A DNA stretch of 64,000 bases from Micropterix aruncella. Taxonomy: Eukaryota > Arthropoda > Insecta > Lepidoptera > Micropterigidae. Each line of letters begins with the position of its first letter. Position 1 is the stretch's first letter. Positions 1 to 15,291 of the stretch are shown piece by piece. Position numbers and translations under genes: made by a program. Below the pieces are notes generated by a model. The model worked only from the letters and a program-made list of their open reading frames with translations, was not told the origin of the DNA and ran no database searches. The stretch is from positions 35,681,876 to 35,745,875 of the forward strand of contig OX155950.1 of the NCBI GenBank assembly GCA_944548615.1, written 5' to 3'.

Positions 1-277
1 GCATTTTATATAGCAAGCATGCCCTGATTCTATACCCAGGATTGGCTCCTGACGAGGGGACTCCTCAGCGGTAAACAGCACAGTCACGAAATTTTGTATA
101 TGCATTCAATTATGACAGCCCGATCTAAGTTTCATCAAGGCAGGACTGCGGCACCCAGGGTTGGCTTCCAACGAGGGAACTCCTCAACGGTCAACGGCAC
201 AGACACGAAATTTTGTATATTCATTTAATTATGATAGCCTGTTCTAAGTTTCACCATGACATGGCTGCAGCACTTAT
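1..277 (+). repeat. ~118-bp dispersed satellite, two degenerate monomers
   Basis: Two consecutive diverged monomers share the phrases CCCAGGGTTGGCT, ACTCCTCAACGGTCAACAGC and GAAATTTTGTATA with the larger array at 5.3-6.3 kb. The left monomer is preceded by the same lead-in (GCATTTTATA...GATTCTA) seen before the monomers at 6060. This suggests one larger mobile repeat with internal tandem monomers. No coding potential is seen. The block may extend beyond the left window edge. Confidence 0.75.
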
Positions 278-700
278 AAAAAAAATAACTCTGTTATTTT
301 TGTTAACATTTTGTTTATTACCTTCAACTTCGCATTACGAAGATCTAGGGGCTAATTTTCTTGAGAAAAAATACGTTTTCTTTGATATGAAATATGGTCG
401 TAGCTATACCGTACCACCCACGTTATACTTAATCCGTTTTCACCGTAAGCATAGAATCGTCCATCGATTAAGACTAATTTTCCTCCGAAGAACAATAAAT
501 ATGAGCGGCTAAACGTCGCCGTCATACTGGTTGTGTTCAAGGCATGTTATACAAGTGGTACCTACTTTTAATTCCTTCCATGACCTGATTTTTTCGCTTA
601 CTGTCCTTTACACTTTTTTTCGCGTGTCCTTTCAGCAGTTTCATGTATACCACCTTCAGTCTTTTTTCCATAATGTTTTATTCTATCTACTTATATCTTA

Positions 701-1396
701 TCTTATATATAAAAATGAATCACCGTGCGTTAGTCTCGCAGGATCTCGGAAATGACTTGACCGATTTGAATTATTTTCTTTTATTTTGTTTGGCTTCATT
801 CAGGGGTGGTTTACAAAAAAAAAATATTTAGGAAAAACTCAAAGAAACAACTGAAAATCGAAAAAATCGGAATTGGTCATTTTGGGAACATTGGCCACAT
901 TCTAGATGGCTATCGCGGCGATCGTATTGTTTGACAGCTGCGCTATCCATAACTGTTATTCATTCCGTGCGATTGTGTAAAATTTGAAAAAGTCGAAAAA
1001 GTCAAGAGTCGGAAAAGTCAAAAAAGTCAAAAAAGTTGAGAAAGTCGAAAACTTAGAAAAAGTCGAAAAAGTCGGAAAAGTCGAAAAGTCGAAAAGTCAA
1101 AAAGTCGAAAAAGTCAAAAAAGTCGAAAAAGTCAAGAAAGTCGAAAAATGCAAAAAAGTCGGAAAAGTCGAAAAAGCATAAATTTTTTATCATGGAAAAT
1201 TAAATTCATTGATTTTTTTAAATTATAAAACGACTTTCATTTAATCACCGACCGAAACTCAAACCGTACACGATTCGGCCATATTATAGATTTCAATGAC
1301 TTGGATTCGGAAGGTTGATTATCGTTTCAATAAACGTTTATGAAGAGTTACAAACAAATCAATTTTAGGTGGTACGAAGTTCACCGGGTCATCTAG
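701..1396 (+). mobile_element. Non-autonomous Helitron
   Basis: The 5' end starts with TC (TCTTATATATAAAAATGAAT) and the 3' end is ACCGGGTCATCTAG, that is, CTAG. The flanking bases are A (700) and T (1397), the expected A^T Helitron target with no duplication. A small stem (GGTG...CACC) precedes the terminus. The first ~70 bases resemble the widespread arthropod Helitron head that carries GTTAGTCTCGC, recalled from general knowledge. No Rep/helicase ORF is present. The interior holds a (AAAGTCGAA)-type minisatellite. Confidence 0.8.
984..1181 (+). repeat. AAAGTCGAA-type minisatellite inside the Helitron
   Basis: About twenty imperfect 9-base units (AAAGTCGAA with variants). One frame is open and would give a KKVEKVKKVEK peptide, but this is a by-product of the repeat: there is no splice context or similarity to a known protein. 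Confidence 0.85.
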
Positions 1397-1559
1397 TCTT
1401 AACATAATATTAAATATTAATGACTGTTTCTTTCTTTTCTCACATATAACTTTATTTATATTATTTAATCGAATTTTATATTATATTTATTGCCGATTTA
1501 ATAATGAAATTGCATTTTATTTATTATATATTTTAAATATTTTTTTATTATTATTATTT

Positions 1560-1810
1560 TTTATTTTATTCTGAAGACCACATTTTAGGGCAATTTACTG
1601 TCATTAGCTTTTTACTAAAACTTGTACATTTGTAGGCAACCAAGCAATCAAGCAAACTTGATTGTAATATTGGAGTCCTGTCTACCCTAGAACGGGCTAG
1701 TCCCAGTTGGGTGACAGAAACAAATAAGCATTCGGTTCCTGTTGTTTTTTGTAAGCTAATCAATGTTTTATAGTAATTATTTCTTAAATAAATAAATAAA
1801 TAAATAATCA
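1560..1810 (+). mobile_element. Retroelement 3' end with AAAT tail
   Basis: A stretch of unrecognised sequence ends in five to six AAAT units (1784-1808), the usual tail of insect LINE or SINE insertions. No RT motif is visible in this short piece, so the family is unknown. The antisense ORF across it is not supported as a gene. Confidence 0.35.
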
Positions 1811-1877
1811 TTTATTATTATAATCGTTTAATTAAACAATGTAAATATATATATTCAGTGTAAGCCAAGATAGTTAA

Positions 1878-2200
1878 CCCTTCCTATTTGAGTTAACCAT
1901 TTTTGGTTAGACGCTTACAAATGCTAAAATTGTATCTAACCAATATTGGTTAGGGCGCTCCGCGCTGCGTAAAATGCCAACTTTTTAAATATTTATTCAT
2001 TATTATCTTAATTGTTTGACGAGATAAGGTTATAATATTATAAATTTCAAATTTCAATGCGATCATTCTACAGTTATTCTTTTTACGATCCGTATAGTAG
2101 TTTAAAAGTTATCGTCGTTTTTCTCAAGGCCATCGACTTCACGCGCAAAACTGTCCCGGGCAGAAGTGACGACTAAATTTTTACCCCGCGATAGGAGGGG
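1878..2200 (+). mobile_element. piggyBac-type MITE, subfamily A, with intact TTAA duplication
   Basis: Flanked by TTAA on both sides (1874-1877 and 2201-2204). The termini are CCCTTCCTAT and ATAGGAGGGG, an imperfect inverted repeat beginning CCC, as in piggyBac elements. The 323-bp interior has no ORF. The copy at 22214-22522 shares the interior almost throughout, for example CAATATTGGTTAGGGCGCTC and AAACTGTCCCGGGCAGAA. TTAA targeting is a known hallmark of the piggyBac superfamily; which transposase mobilised it is not shown here. Confidence 0.85.
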
Positions 2201-2204
2201 TTAA

Positions 2205-2510
2205 TGTAGGGTAGGTTATTTTAGATAAGGTTAGGAAATATTTATATTAGTCTAGTGTAAATCATTTATTTGGTGTAATTATTTATTAGTGTAAATCAAG
2301 CTTGCTCTTATAGGAAATATAGGTTGGTTTAGGTTAGGTTAGGAAGTCAGTACATCTACTTAGCATAAATGAAGTTATAATAGATAATATAAGTGAAATA
2401 TTAGCATATTATTGTAAGGTACCCTACCCACTGAAAAGGCACTAGCCTTAGTAGGGAACTGTCGCATGTAATTTGTATTTTTTTTTTGATGAATAAAAGC
2501 TACTACCAAA
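2205..2510 (+). mobile_element. LINE 3'-UTR-like fragment with TTAGG-like runs
   Basis: Contains TTAGGTTAGGTTAGG-like runs (around 2325-2342) and ends in GGGAACTGTCGCATGTAATTT, a T run and GATGAATAAAAGC, a layout typical of jockey-like LINE 3' ends. No RT is present. Identity is an inference from this tail alone. Confidence 0.35.
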
Positions 2511-3059
2511 AAGAAAGGTAATACGGATATATAAAATAGTTCCTAAATTTAATTAGTTCTGTTGAGGACCTCACAGTTCCTACAATCAATCAGCGTGTAA
2601 AATCTTATTAAACAATCTGAATTTAAAGAATACTATTATTTGTGTATGCTTAAGATACAGGTACTTTCTTAAATATTATGTGCTATTAACACCATCATCT
2701 CATTGCGTGGTATTATTGTTATCAAGTATATACTTTATTTAATATGGATATATATTTTTTTTTACTATACAATGTTTTATTTAATTTACTACACATAGTG
2801 TATAATCAATGAAAAATACACTAGATAAATACGAACACCCCGCGGCGTATGCCTTCACACCGTCTCCATAACTCAAGAACACATTTTCGAATCATATGTA
2901 TTAATATTTGGGCACAAAATTTTCTAGAAACCAAAAATATTGAAGTTTATAATTCATAGGAAATATATTACTGGTTTAATACTTTAAAAGGTGTGAAATG
3001 TTGTATTTTCGTATATTCATATTCATTTTTTTAGTATACTGGTATACAAGTCAGATACA
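2511..3059. other. AT-rich stretch, no feature recognised
   Basis: AT-rich DNA without an ORF of substance, inverted termini or a recognisable repeat family. Probably decayed sequence. Confidence 0.5.
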
Positions 3060-3074
3060 GATTAGCAAACATTC

Positions 3075-3545
3075 ATACATATTAGCAATTTTTTTTTATC
3101 GTAAAGAAAAGATAAAAATAAACAAAAAAAAACGAAAGAAAAATACACAAGAATAATGTAAAAAGAGGAAATACAAGACAAAATGCAAAGAGATCATTAA
3201 ACACTTTAGCCACCAAAGCATTTAGGACTTCACTCGAGTAATATTCCTCCAGTGAGTAAAACGTCGTATCTGTGAGGTACCTTTTAAGGCGTCTCTTAAA
3301 CACGTCAAGAGATTGCGCCTGTCTAGTGTGCTCGCTGAGTTTGTTGTAAACCGCTGGGCCGGCGATATAGGCTAGCCTCTCCGACTTGGCTAATGCATGA
3401 CTTACCGAGCGTTCCATGCTACGGGATCTTGTTGGATAGTGGTGATGCACACCATTCACCTCAAAATCAGTTAGATTTCTGCGAACGAACAGCGCTACTA
3501 TAATATCAAACAGTGTATTTTCCCTATGAAATAAAATAAATAAAT
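3075..3545 (-). pseudogene. LINE ORF2 C-terminus, 5'-truncated
   Basis: The minus-strand ORF (164 codons) contains YPTRSRSMERSVSHALAKSE and ERLAYIAGPAVYNKLSEHTR, followed by FKRRLKRYLTDTTFYSLEEY. This is the pattern found after the RT domain at the C-terminus of jockey/CR1-like LINE ORF2 proteins. The RT palm itself is absent, so this is a 5'-truncated remnant. The ORF start lies in unrelated upstream sequence. The downstream 3' end is T/A-rich. Confidence 0.6.
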
Positions 3546-3576
3546 AAAATTGATATACACATAAAATGTGTTTCAC

Positions 3577-5289
3577 GAAAGCCTATTCTTGATCACCGAG
3601 CCTATATCAAGTAGTGGGAAACCAGTCTGTTGTTACGTAGGATTACCTAAGCTAGTCGGAAATTTCTTCCTATATAGGTAGATGTATAAATATTGACCAT
3701 TGTTTACTATAGTACATCTGAGTGGCCGTGCTGGGCAGTTGCAGGTTAAGTATTTAATTTAGAGCCAGGGGTTTGTGACGTTTATATTGCTGTACGTCTT
3801 AAATTATGTGAAATAGTCGTCGGAAAAGGAAACGACCGAAGTATTAAATGTAACAACAACCGCGTAAGTAGAAATATAAGAGTTAGTTCGTCTTTTTCTC
3901 TCTTTGTCTCTTTCTCTCTAGTATAAAAAAACACTGCAGCATCTTGATCACTACGTCAACGCCGCCTAACTAGGCCTAGACTTGTACTATGGCAAGAGTA
4001 ACAGAAAACTGTTTTTTTTTCTGTTACATTCGTTGGTTATCATTTTAGGAAAATGTATTTAAAAAATCATGAAATATCATATATGAAAATAGGTTTAGGT
4101 TAGAATTTAAAATAAAAGAATTAATTCGAAAGAGTCAAAAGTATTGCAAAGTTATAAATATATGAATTATATTTCCAAACTTATTTTTAAAAAGTGTAAT
4201 AATTTTTTTTTATTTATTTTTAATATTTTTATGTATTCAAGATAAAAATAAAATCATCAATAGTCCAAAAACAGTTTTTTCTCAGTCAGAACCATAAAAT
4301 AAAATACATTAGTATGCGATATAGGTTTCAGAATATATAAAATTTATCGTCGACCAAATAAATAAAAATCGAAATCATGATAATAATTATTTCACTTGTT
4401 TAACAATGGGTTTGTTGAAAAACTATCTCAGCTAATTTGGAGTACAATAAAGTTAGCACAAGTCGAAATTTCGTCTAACATGGCAACACTGCTTATGAAA
4501 TGTGTCCGTGCGGTTGGAAGGATCTCCTAGGGTGGCGTGGAGAGCTTTGGCTCGTGCCAAGGTAAGAGGCGTTACGCTGTCTGCCCTTGGTTTCGCTTCT
4601 GCACTCGCCATTCAGTGACCCGTGACGACTTAAGATCCCGCGTCGAGCACCCTTCTCCCCTATCGCTACTTAATAATTAACATTCCTTCTGAGTGATTAA
4701 ATATCTAACAACGTGATCGGACCTGATTGACTTTCATAGAGGACGTCGGTTCAATCACCTTCCTTCTTCTTCTTCTTCTTCTGTTGTCAAGTCCGCTACC
4801 GAACATTGGCTTTTGCAATTTTTAGCTGCAGCTCGGAACAGGGATATATTTAGCTAGTTTCTGGAACTCTTTATATAGTGCCATATTCTATCGATGATCG
4901 ACCAACCCCCTCGCAGTTCGTGCCCCAGTTGCTTAAAAATTCTCACTCTTCCTTCCGCATAGGAATAAAATTTTCGAAAAGGATCTCGAAAATTTGCTGT
5001 ATGCTCATTAACGGTAATATGAACTAACAAGGGGATCTGATATCCAATGCCATAATAAACATGGGAATTGACCCATCCGGCCTATCAATATATACGCTTC
5101 ATATAACTTCAAAATATACGCTAAGAAAATGATAATTTCTAAACGTCTTACATCTATGAATTTTTAAATGATAATATCTGAAATCTATTCAGTGGTTAAT
5201 TAGATTAGATAATCCTTACATAAATTTCGATGAAATGTAATTATATTGTGACTTTTATCAAAATGCTCTAACCTTTTGCTCTATATTTT
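3577..5289. other. No gene recognised; decayed intergenic DNA
   Basis: Contains a CT-rich patch (3893-3925), a (TTC)n run near 4761-4780 and a moderately GC-rich block at 4490-4660. I found no ORF, RNA gene or paired termini. The GC-rich block could be an exon or a repeat but nothing identifies it. Confidence 0.5.
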
Positions 5290-6325
5290 TACAAGCTTGT
5301 ATTTACCTTGCAATGTGTGTCAGTATGTTAGATTGTTTAGTTCAAATCTTACAAGCTGAATTAGATCCACTTCCTGTTATCTTCCTGATCCACCCAGGAT
5401 CCTACACCTAGGATCGGCTTCCAACGAGGCTACTCTTCTTCGGTCAACAGCACAGACATACAATTTTGTATACTTTCTCGACTATGATACCCCGTTCTAA
5501 ATTTCCCCATGACATGGCTGCTACACCCAGAGTTTGCTGCCGACGGGGGGACTCCTAACGGTCAACAGCACGGAAACGAAATTTTGTAAAAGCATTCAAT
5601 TATGATAGCCTGTTATAAGTTTTACCGCGACTGGGCTGCTGCACCTAGGGTTGGCTCCCGACGAGGGGACTCCTCAACGGTCAACAGCACAGAAACTAAA
5701 ATTTGTATAAGGATTCAACCATGATAGCCCGTTCTTAGTTTCACAGCGACAGGGCTGCTGCACCCAGGGTTGGCTTTCAACGAGGGGACTCCTTAACGGT
5801 CAGCAGCACACACACGAAATTCTGTATAGCATTCAATTATGATAACCCGTTCTAAGTTCCACTATGACATGGCTGCTGCACCCAGGGTTGCAGCAGCCAT
5901 GTCATAGTGGAACTTAGAACATAATGGAACTAGAAGCTTTCATTTACCTTGCTAAATATATTAGGATGTTTGTTTAGGTCAAATTTTGCAAACTGAATTA
6001 GAACTACTTCCTCTTATTCCATAAGCTTTATTTTATACAATGGTTCATTTCCAATGACAATGCATTTTTATGGTGAGCATGACCTGATTCTACAGCTAGG
6101 ACCGGCTCCCGACAAGGATACTCTTCCACGGTCAACAGCACAGACACGCAATTTTGTATACAAATTTAATTATGATAGCCGTTCTAAATTTCACCATGAC
6201 TGCCGAACTCAGGGTTGGCTCCCGACAAGGGGACTCCTCAAGGGTCAACAGCACAGAAACGAAATATTTTATAAGCATTCAATTATGATAGCCCGTTTTA
6301 AGTTCCACTATGACATTGAGTAAAA
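5290..6325 (+). repeat. ~118-bp satellite array with repeated lead sequence
   Basis: Monomer starts (CACCCAGGGTTGGCT or variants) occur near 5525, 5644 and 5762, a spacing of 118-119 bases. A lead sequence of about 110 bases (ATTTACCTTG...GAATTAGA) precedes the monomers at 5300 and again at 5945, so the larger unit of lead plus monomers is itself duplicated. Related monomers lie at 1-277. Short ORFs such as the one at 6054-6323 are chance readings. Confidence 0.8.
5849..5920. repeat. Perfect 32-bp palindrome inside the satellite
   Basis: Bases 5849-5880 are the exact reverse complement of 5889-5920, with an 8-base loop CCCAGGGT. The arms are satellite monomer sequence, so the array flips orientation here for one partial monomer. 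Confidence 0.95.
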
Positions 6326-6419
6326 GCTTGTTTTAAAAAATGTGTTTATACTAATAACTTATTATATTCGATTATTTTATGTTCCATTTATAATAACTAA
6401 TTACATTTAACAAGACGTG

Positions 6420-7015
6420 CAGTATGGAGCGCTTAGTATGAGGAGGATGGCAAGTATTATAGTGTAAATAGGGATGGTGGTTGGTTGGATTTATGTGGAC
6501 TGAACTATTAAGAGTGCCATCAACAAGATCTAGACCCATATCTAGAAATGTGACTCTTTCGCTAGAAATTCAAAAGAAAATTACATAGTGGAGAAATCGT
6601 TAAGATTTTCTAGGAAGGATTCTAGAGTCTCTTGACGTGGGTCAAAATGAAACGCAACCAAACGAGGGGTTGATGATTCTGTCTATTTGAAAAGGCTTGT
6701 TCCAGGCGACTCATGAACAAGATCGCATAGTACGGAGACATTTTATATTCCATTGCGACGCCTTTTACCTGTAAATGGATTTCACTATCAAAGTCAAATG
6801 CATTCCGCGTTAAGATTATCTATGTTAACTTCATTAGGAAGTAAATAGAAGGCGAGTGGGAGGTTTGACTTAAATTTAGGTAGTGTTAAATACTACTTAG
6901 TTTGTTGAATAAGGAATATCAGTGTAGAGCGAGAGAACATCTATCGTAGCCAGTAATAAATAGGTTGGGTTGAGATTGCAAGTCAATGTCTTTGACAATA
7001 TCTAGTAAATGATAT
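6420..7015 (-). pseudogene. Decayed Penelope-like element, RT region
   Basis: Reading the minus strand gives pieces resembling a Penelope-type RT: a segment like VKGVAMEYKMSPYYA (family pattern KGVAMGxxxSPxxA), then PLVWLRF, with stops and frame changes between. No open frame survives. It differs in sequence from the 42.8-44.3 kb element and may belong to another Penelope lineage. The identification rests on motif order only. Confidence 0.5.
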
Positions 7016-7139
7016 TATGTGTCACGCACATGCGAAACATATTAACAAACCAAATCGTTGCTATATTTCTTTATTTAAATAAAAAATTCAATTAATACTA
7101 GATACCTACCTACTTAAATCTGTTATTAGGCTTTTACAT

Positions 7140-7600
7140 ATTATATACGAATATTTATTTATTATGACAATTCCTATATGTAACTGAAATCGCTTCGACG
7201 AAATGTACGAGACGAAAGCATTTTACCTAACCACTATAGGAGCTAATGTACCAAATGGAAATGTTGTACTTTGCTACTTTACCACACCTATTTTATAGGC
7301 CTTTAAGCTGTGATGTCTTTCTTGTGCTCATTTTTTGGCGACCCTCAATTATCCCTTGCATCAATAGTTGCAATATTCTATTTTCAGTGGTACGAAGTAC
7401 TTCTATATTTTCTTCAACGATTTATCGGTTTGACATTCGATCTTCTGTCAAAAATATGAAGGATTCTTCTTCAAACCTACATTTCGATGCACCCCAGTGT
7501 CTGACATCTTTCCTCTACCTTAGTGCCTTTTGCAATCTTTCACACCTTACTAATTATGCTCAATTATTGAATACAAGTTGAAACGAAATCGCACAAACAA
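7140..7600 (-). pseudogene. Possible LINE ORF2 C-terminus, decayed
   Basis: On the minus strand a short reading, LMQGIIEGRQKMSTRKTSQ, and its surroundings recall the GKIEGKRGxGRRxxSWLxN motif near the end of some LINE ORF2 proteins. Stops interrupt it. The plus-strand ORF of 111 codons here is antisense to it and is not supported. Low certainty. Confidence 0.3.
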
Positions 7601-7783
7601 CTTGACTTAGAAGGTATGTATCTGGCTGTTGTCTGTAGCGAACTGACGTATTTGATTTAACTTTTAAACGATTTTTAAATCTAACAAAAAATATAATTAC
7701 AAAATGGTTTTTACTCAAACTAAAACTTAAAATAAAAATAAAATGTGTATATAATTAAAACAATTTATACCAAAAAAAATGCT

Positions 7784-8073
<290 letters not shown>

Positions 8074-8372
8074 ACTAGTGTCGAAATATTCTCAGTCATA
8101 TAATTTCTTCTAAAATAAGTTACTAACATCCATTTCTGTTACAGAAACCATCCTCCTATACTTATTACATCCAAGGGCATACAGTAATTCGGCTGCTAAG
8201 AACATCAAGTAACTAAGAACATCATAAGTTATCAATTGCGGAAACAGGTACTGCTGCCCTAAGTATTTGAAGAGGATATTAACTATCGTTTAAATGTTTC
8301 TGGTCCACCAGGACCCCAGATAAGTAACTTTTCATGAATCTAATTTTACATATTATTGAAAATAATTTTAAA

Positions 8373-8508
<136 letters not shown>

Positions 8509-8543
8509 ATTGGTTTTTTGTAAAATCTTTTTTTAAAGAATTC

Positions 8544-11602
<3,059 letters not shown>

Positions 11603-12296
11603 CTACTACAGAGTAGAAGTCTCTTGAATATTTAATAAATATGAAGACGATATCACGAATAATCAAAACAAAAAACTTACTATCGGCTAAATAGGGCAAT
11701 TAATGGGAGGACACTTAAAGAAGAAGTAAAAATTTCTCATACTAGATATATTGTACAATCGATTCTCATTGTCTGATCCTACAACTGTAAACCCCCTTAC
11801 GATGACACGATAATCGTTAATCAAATTTATAATTAAAGACACGCCAATTATCAGCAGACAGCCGCGAACTCCCCTGTTTATCTAACATGAGTGGGTGTAA
11901 TAACGTGCTAAAGTACATGTATGGAAATACCCGAGCACTATATTAATTACAATTAGGATATTCAGTTTGATCCCATCGAGACAGCGTATATCACTTGCAA
12001 TGTATTGTTATCACATGTGTATTGTTTCATGCTGATATATGGACTGTCGTATTGGGAGGTTACATCAAATATGCTATTTTCCTTGAATTTAAACAAGAGT
12101 GTAACAAAGCATTTATTACTATTCAAGAACAAAAATAATGTCTGAACATAATATCATTAGTTCGTCAACATTTCTAAGGCATCGATCGTGTTGCACAATA
12201 TGCTTGTAATTCGTCAAGACGTAATATTTAGAGCGAAAATAGTAATATTAAGGTCGTAAAGTATGCTCGTGAAATTAAGATATCATCGTTTATTTG
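11603..12296. other. No feature recognised
   Basis: AT-rich single-copy-looking DNA downstream of the tandem array. No ORF, RNA gene or paired termini were found. Confidence 0.5.
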
Positions 12297-12560
12297 GTTC
12301 TACTCTTTATTGTAAAATTTCACATTGGGCGGATTTATTATGATACGACAATCTCTTACAACCAACCCTGCTATGAAGTATTTATTTGTATATGTGCTTT
12401 TAACATATGTTAATGTATGTCTTTAAGTATGTGTCTTGATATTACATTCGATCTATAGAATTGAAAATGCAATTCCGTTAATTTTATCCTAACGGAAAAT
12501 GGTGACCCAGTTGGGAATCTAACCTGGAAACTTACAATGTAGCGGGTCTGGCCCTTGATA
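12297..12560 (-). mobile_element. tRNA-derived SINE, decayed copy
   Basis: Reverse-complement copy of the SINE at 15818-16103. Shared blocks include GGTGACCCAGTTGGGAATC (B-box side), AATTCCGTTAA and CAATCTCTTACAACCAACCC. The tRNA-like head is degraded beyond ~12540. It belongs to the same family as the copy at 33811-34091. Confidence 0.8.
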
Positions 12561-13164
12561 GATGTTCGCTCTTATTTATTGTGATTTTTGCCCAACCAAT
12601 TTGAAATTATTGATCCTCAACTGAAACTTTCAAATGTTTAAATGTCTAAAGTTAAAAAGTATTTATAGCAGATTAAGAAGTTTAAATAAGTGTAACCCGA
12701 ATTAGGAAAATTACTTAAAAAGTATATCATTAGGTATTCGTTAAAATAGGAACTATTGCTATTGACAGGGTAGGCTACTAAAACGTGTTTTCAATAAGTG
12801 TATTTTCTTTTTTGTAAAAATGTAAAAGTTTCAAGAATTATGTGGCGAGATAAATTTAATCTAGATATTAAATAACATATTGTCAAAATGTAAACAAATC
12901 CAACGTAAGAATGTCAACTAGACTTAATAGGCATGCCTTGATGAATGAGCATAGCTGTTTCTGAATAGACACCCCCATTAAATAGATTAACTTAGTAGGA
13001 CCAAAAATATTTTTTTAAAAATATGTATAGTCCAAAGTTAGGGGGTATAATCTTGATTTAAGGAAATAGTAGTGGTGAAGGATACAATATACCCAAAAAA
13101 TACTATTTAAAATTATCAAACTATCATTCATTTATTTGTTAATCCTACAAATCCCACAACTATA
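12561..13164. other. No feature recognised
   Basis: AT-rich sequence without an ORF or paired termini. Near 13000-13160 it may already belong to the LINE remnant that follows, but no motif proves it. Confidence 0.45.
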
Positions 13165-13390
13165 CAACATAAAACTTGAGCCAAATATCTCGGTCTCGTA
13201 TGTGATAACATCCTTAAATGGGATGCGCATGTAAACGATGTGGCGACTAAAGTAAGAAGACTTACCTATATCCTTTAAGTTACTTTGAAACGTGTTGATT
13301 TCAAATACCTCACTATTTTTTTAAAACTTGCTCATATCTATTCACCACTTCAAGGATGCCGGTTAATTAAAACTCATCCTGTATATATTT
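13165..13390 (+). pseudogene. LINE RT C-terminal fragment (jockey-like)
   Basis: The plus strand reads CDNILKWDAHVNDVATKVRR followed by a reading like LTYIL, then stops. YLGxxxDxxLxWxxHVxxVxxKxRRLxY is the usual motif after the RT palm of jockey/CR1-type LINEs. Only ~75 codons survive. Confidence 0.6.
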
Positions 13391-14433
13391 TGTTTTACGG
13401 TTTTTTATGAATTGTTTGTAATCTTTATATTTATTCATATATGTTTATTGATATACATATATATTTCGGAATGTACTCAATCGGACCTTTCATTTGAAAC
13501 TAAGCACGATATATTTATGTTAATTTATTGACATTTGGGGATTTGAACCCTAAGACAACTATTTACATGATATTTTGACAGTCAATGTACCCTATGGCAC
13601 TCTTCTAACAATACTCTAACAATACTACTTACTTCTAACTCAGTTTAAGCGTTTAGAAGTTATAGTGGAATAAAGAAACGGAAAACACACATAGATGAAT
13701 CCTGAACAGATTACACTCCATTTCTGTTGGGCAGTAATGTAAAAAGAATCGTGCTCGTCGCGTCCCTTAAACAAGGGTCGTCGACCGAATCACATAATGC
13801 AATACTTTGAGTCATACTTCAAGCAGTTTTTCATCAAAGTATACATAGGTATGTTTAAGAAATAATGAAAGTCGACAGCTGTGCTGTGCAGATTATATAT
13901 AATAGAAAATGCCATTAATATGAATTACATACATATCTTTTGCACCAGACGCTTCAATTGTAACCAAGCTATTTCCTAAACTACTATCACGAGCGTTCCC
14001 AAAATGGCGGACATGAGATAAGTCAGATGGGAGATGTATTCTGTTTGCGAACAAAATGTGAATGAAAGTTTGTTCTCGCGCGCGCGGCGGCGGCGGGAAA
14101 AAAAGTTAGAAAGGAAAACCGAACAAGTAGTTAGGAAAGTTTTAAATCATATTATGAAAACGGCGAGAGGAACATCCTCCGAGCTCCCTACGTGCTGCCC
14201 GGAATGAGATAAAAACACCCGCAGCGAAAGGTTAAATAACTTTTCACCGCCCCGCGAATTTTGTATAGTGACGTTTCTTGTTAAGTTTCTAGTGAGGATT
14301 CTTGGCGAGCGGAAATACGACTGTCAGTGCTCACTGAGGTTGATTAAACTTATAGAAGCACGCTTTAGACTACAAGAACACGTCTTTGCAGGCATATCTA
14401 TACTAAAAATAAAGCTGAAGAGTTTGTTTTTTT
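13391..14433. other. No gene recognised; includes a short CpG-rich block
   Basis: Bases 14078-14260 are unusually CpG-rich (CGCGCGCGGCGGCGGCGG). The rest is AT-rich. It could be part of the repeat whose units follow at 14470. No ORF is credible. Confidence 0.4.
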
Positions 14434-14469
14434 TTGGACCTACAAGATGGATTTGAAAAAATATGTTTG

Positions 14470-15291
14470 CATTTGATAGCCGAATTCTTGAGGAAGGTTA
14501 CAGGCTATTACGTTGCGGCCCTTAGGAGCCGAGGGAAAATAACATTAATCGAAAACGAAGTAATAGCGCGGGCGGGCGATGCGACAAGGTGGGTCGGGAA
14601 CCGAACATTACCGAGAAGTTCCGAACTGTGCATGCCTTATTAATGTAAATTAGGTTGCGGCGAAAACCAGTGTGATCATTTTTTCATTTGATAGCCCAGT
14701 TCTTGAAGGTTATTTAACATCACAATACGGTCCTTAGGAGCCGAGGAAAAAAAAAGTTAATCGAAAACGAAGTAATAGCGCGGGCAGCATAGATTATGTG
14801 CTCGCACTCATAATCTATTTGCGGAGCCGTCCTCGCGCACCAACCTAAGTCGATGGAGTCTGCTTACACGAGCTTTGCGGCACATAAATGCGCTATGTTC
14901 GACAGCGCCAGACTTTGATATTTTTACAGCGAGCCCGCATCTCTTCAAGGTGTGGGCATTGCGCTACTTGTTTATGGCAGAATAATATAAACTGTTTTCA
15001 CTCTTATGTACTGTAAGTTGGTAAGTTTGTAAGTTTTTCTATTCTTAATGCCGGTATTTGTATTTAACGCTTATATAAACATGTTATGTATGTACTTGTA
15101 AGAATTCTATTATTGTTTCTAATGTGTATATTGCATATCAACGGATTGGTAGAAACTGTAATGTTGATTTGTTATGAAATAAATAAATAAATAAATAAAT
15201 AGATGTGACACGGTGGGTCGAGAACCGAGCATTACCGATAAGAGCCGAACTATGCATGCCTTATGTAAATCAGGTTGTGGTGAAAACCAGT
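14470..15291 (+). repeat. ~200-bp tandem duplication, second copy split by a LINE
   Basis: Unit 1 (14470-14671) runs from CATTTGATAGCCGAATTCTT to GCGGCGAAAACCAG. Unit 2 runs 14683-14785 and resumes at 15202-15291 (GGTGGGTCGAGAACCG...GGTGAAAACCAG). The two halves of unit 2 are separated by a tailed retroelement fragment. Unit identity is roughly 85-90% by eye. The short ORFs are not supported as genes. Confidence 0.8.
14786..15201 (+). mobile_element. 5'-truncated LINE fragment with AAAT tail
   Basis: Inserted inside unit 2 of the flanking duplication and ending in AAATAAATAAATAAATAAAT. It begins with an inverted pair ATAGATTATG...CATAATCTAT around 14790-14819. No RT coding is seen, so it is probably 3' UTR. 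Confidence 0.6.

Noticed and set aside
984..1181. KKVEK-rich 65-codon ORF as a gene
   Set aside because: It is a 9-base minisatellite inside a non-autonomous Helitron.
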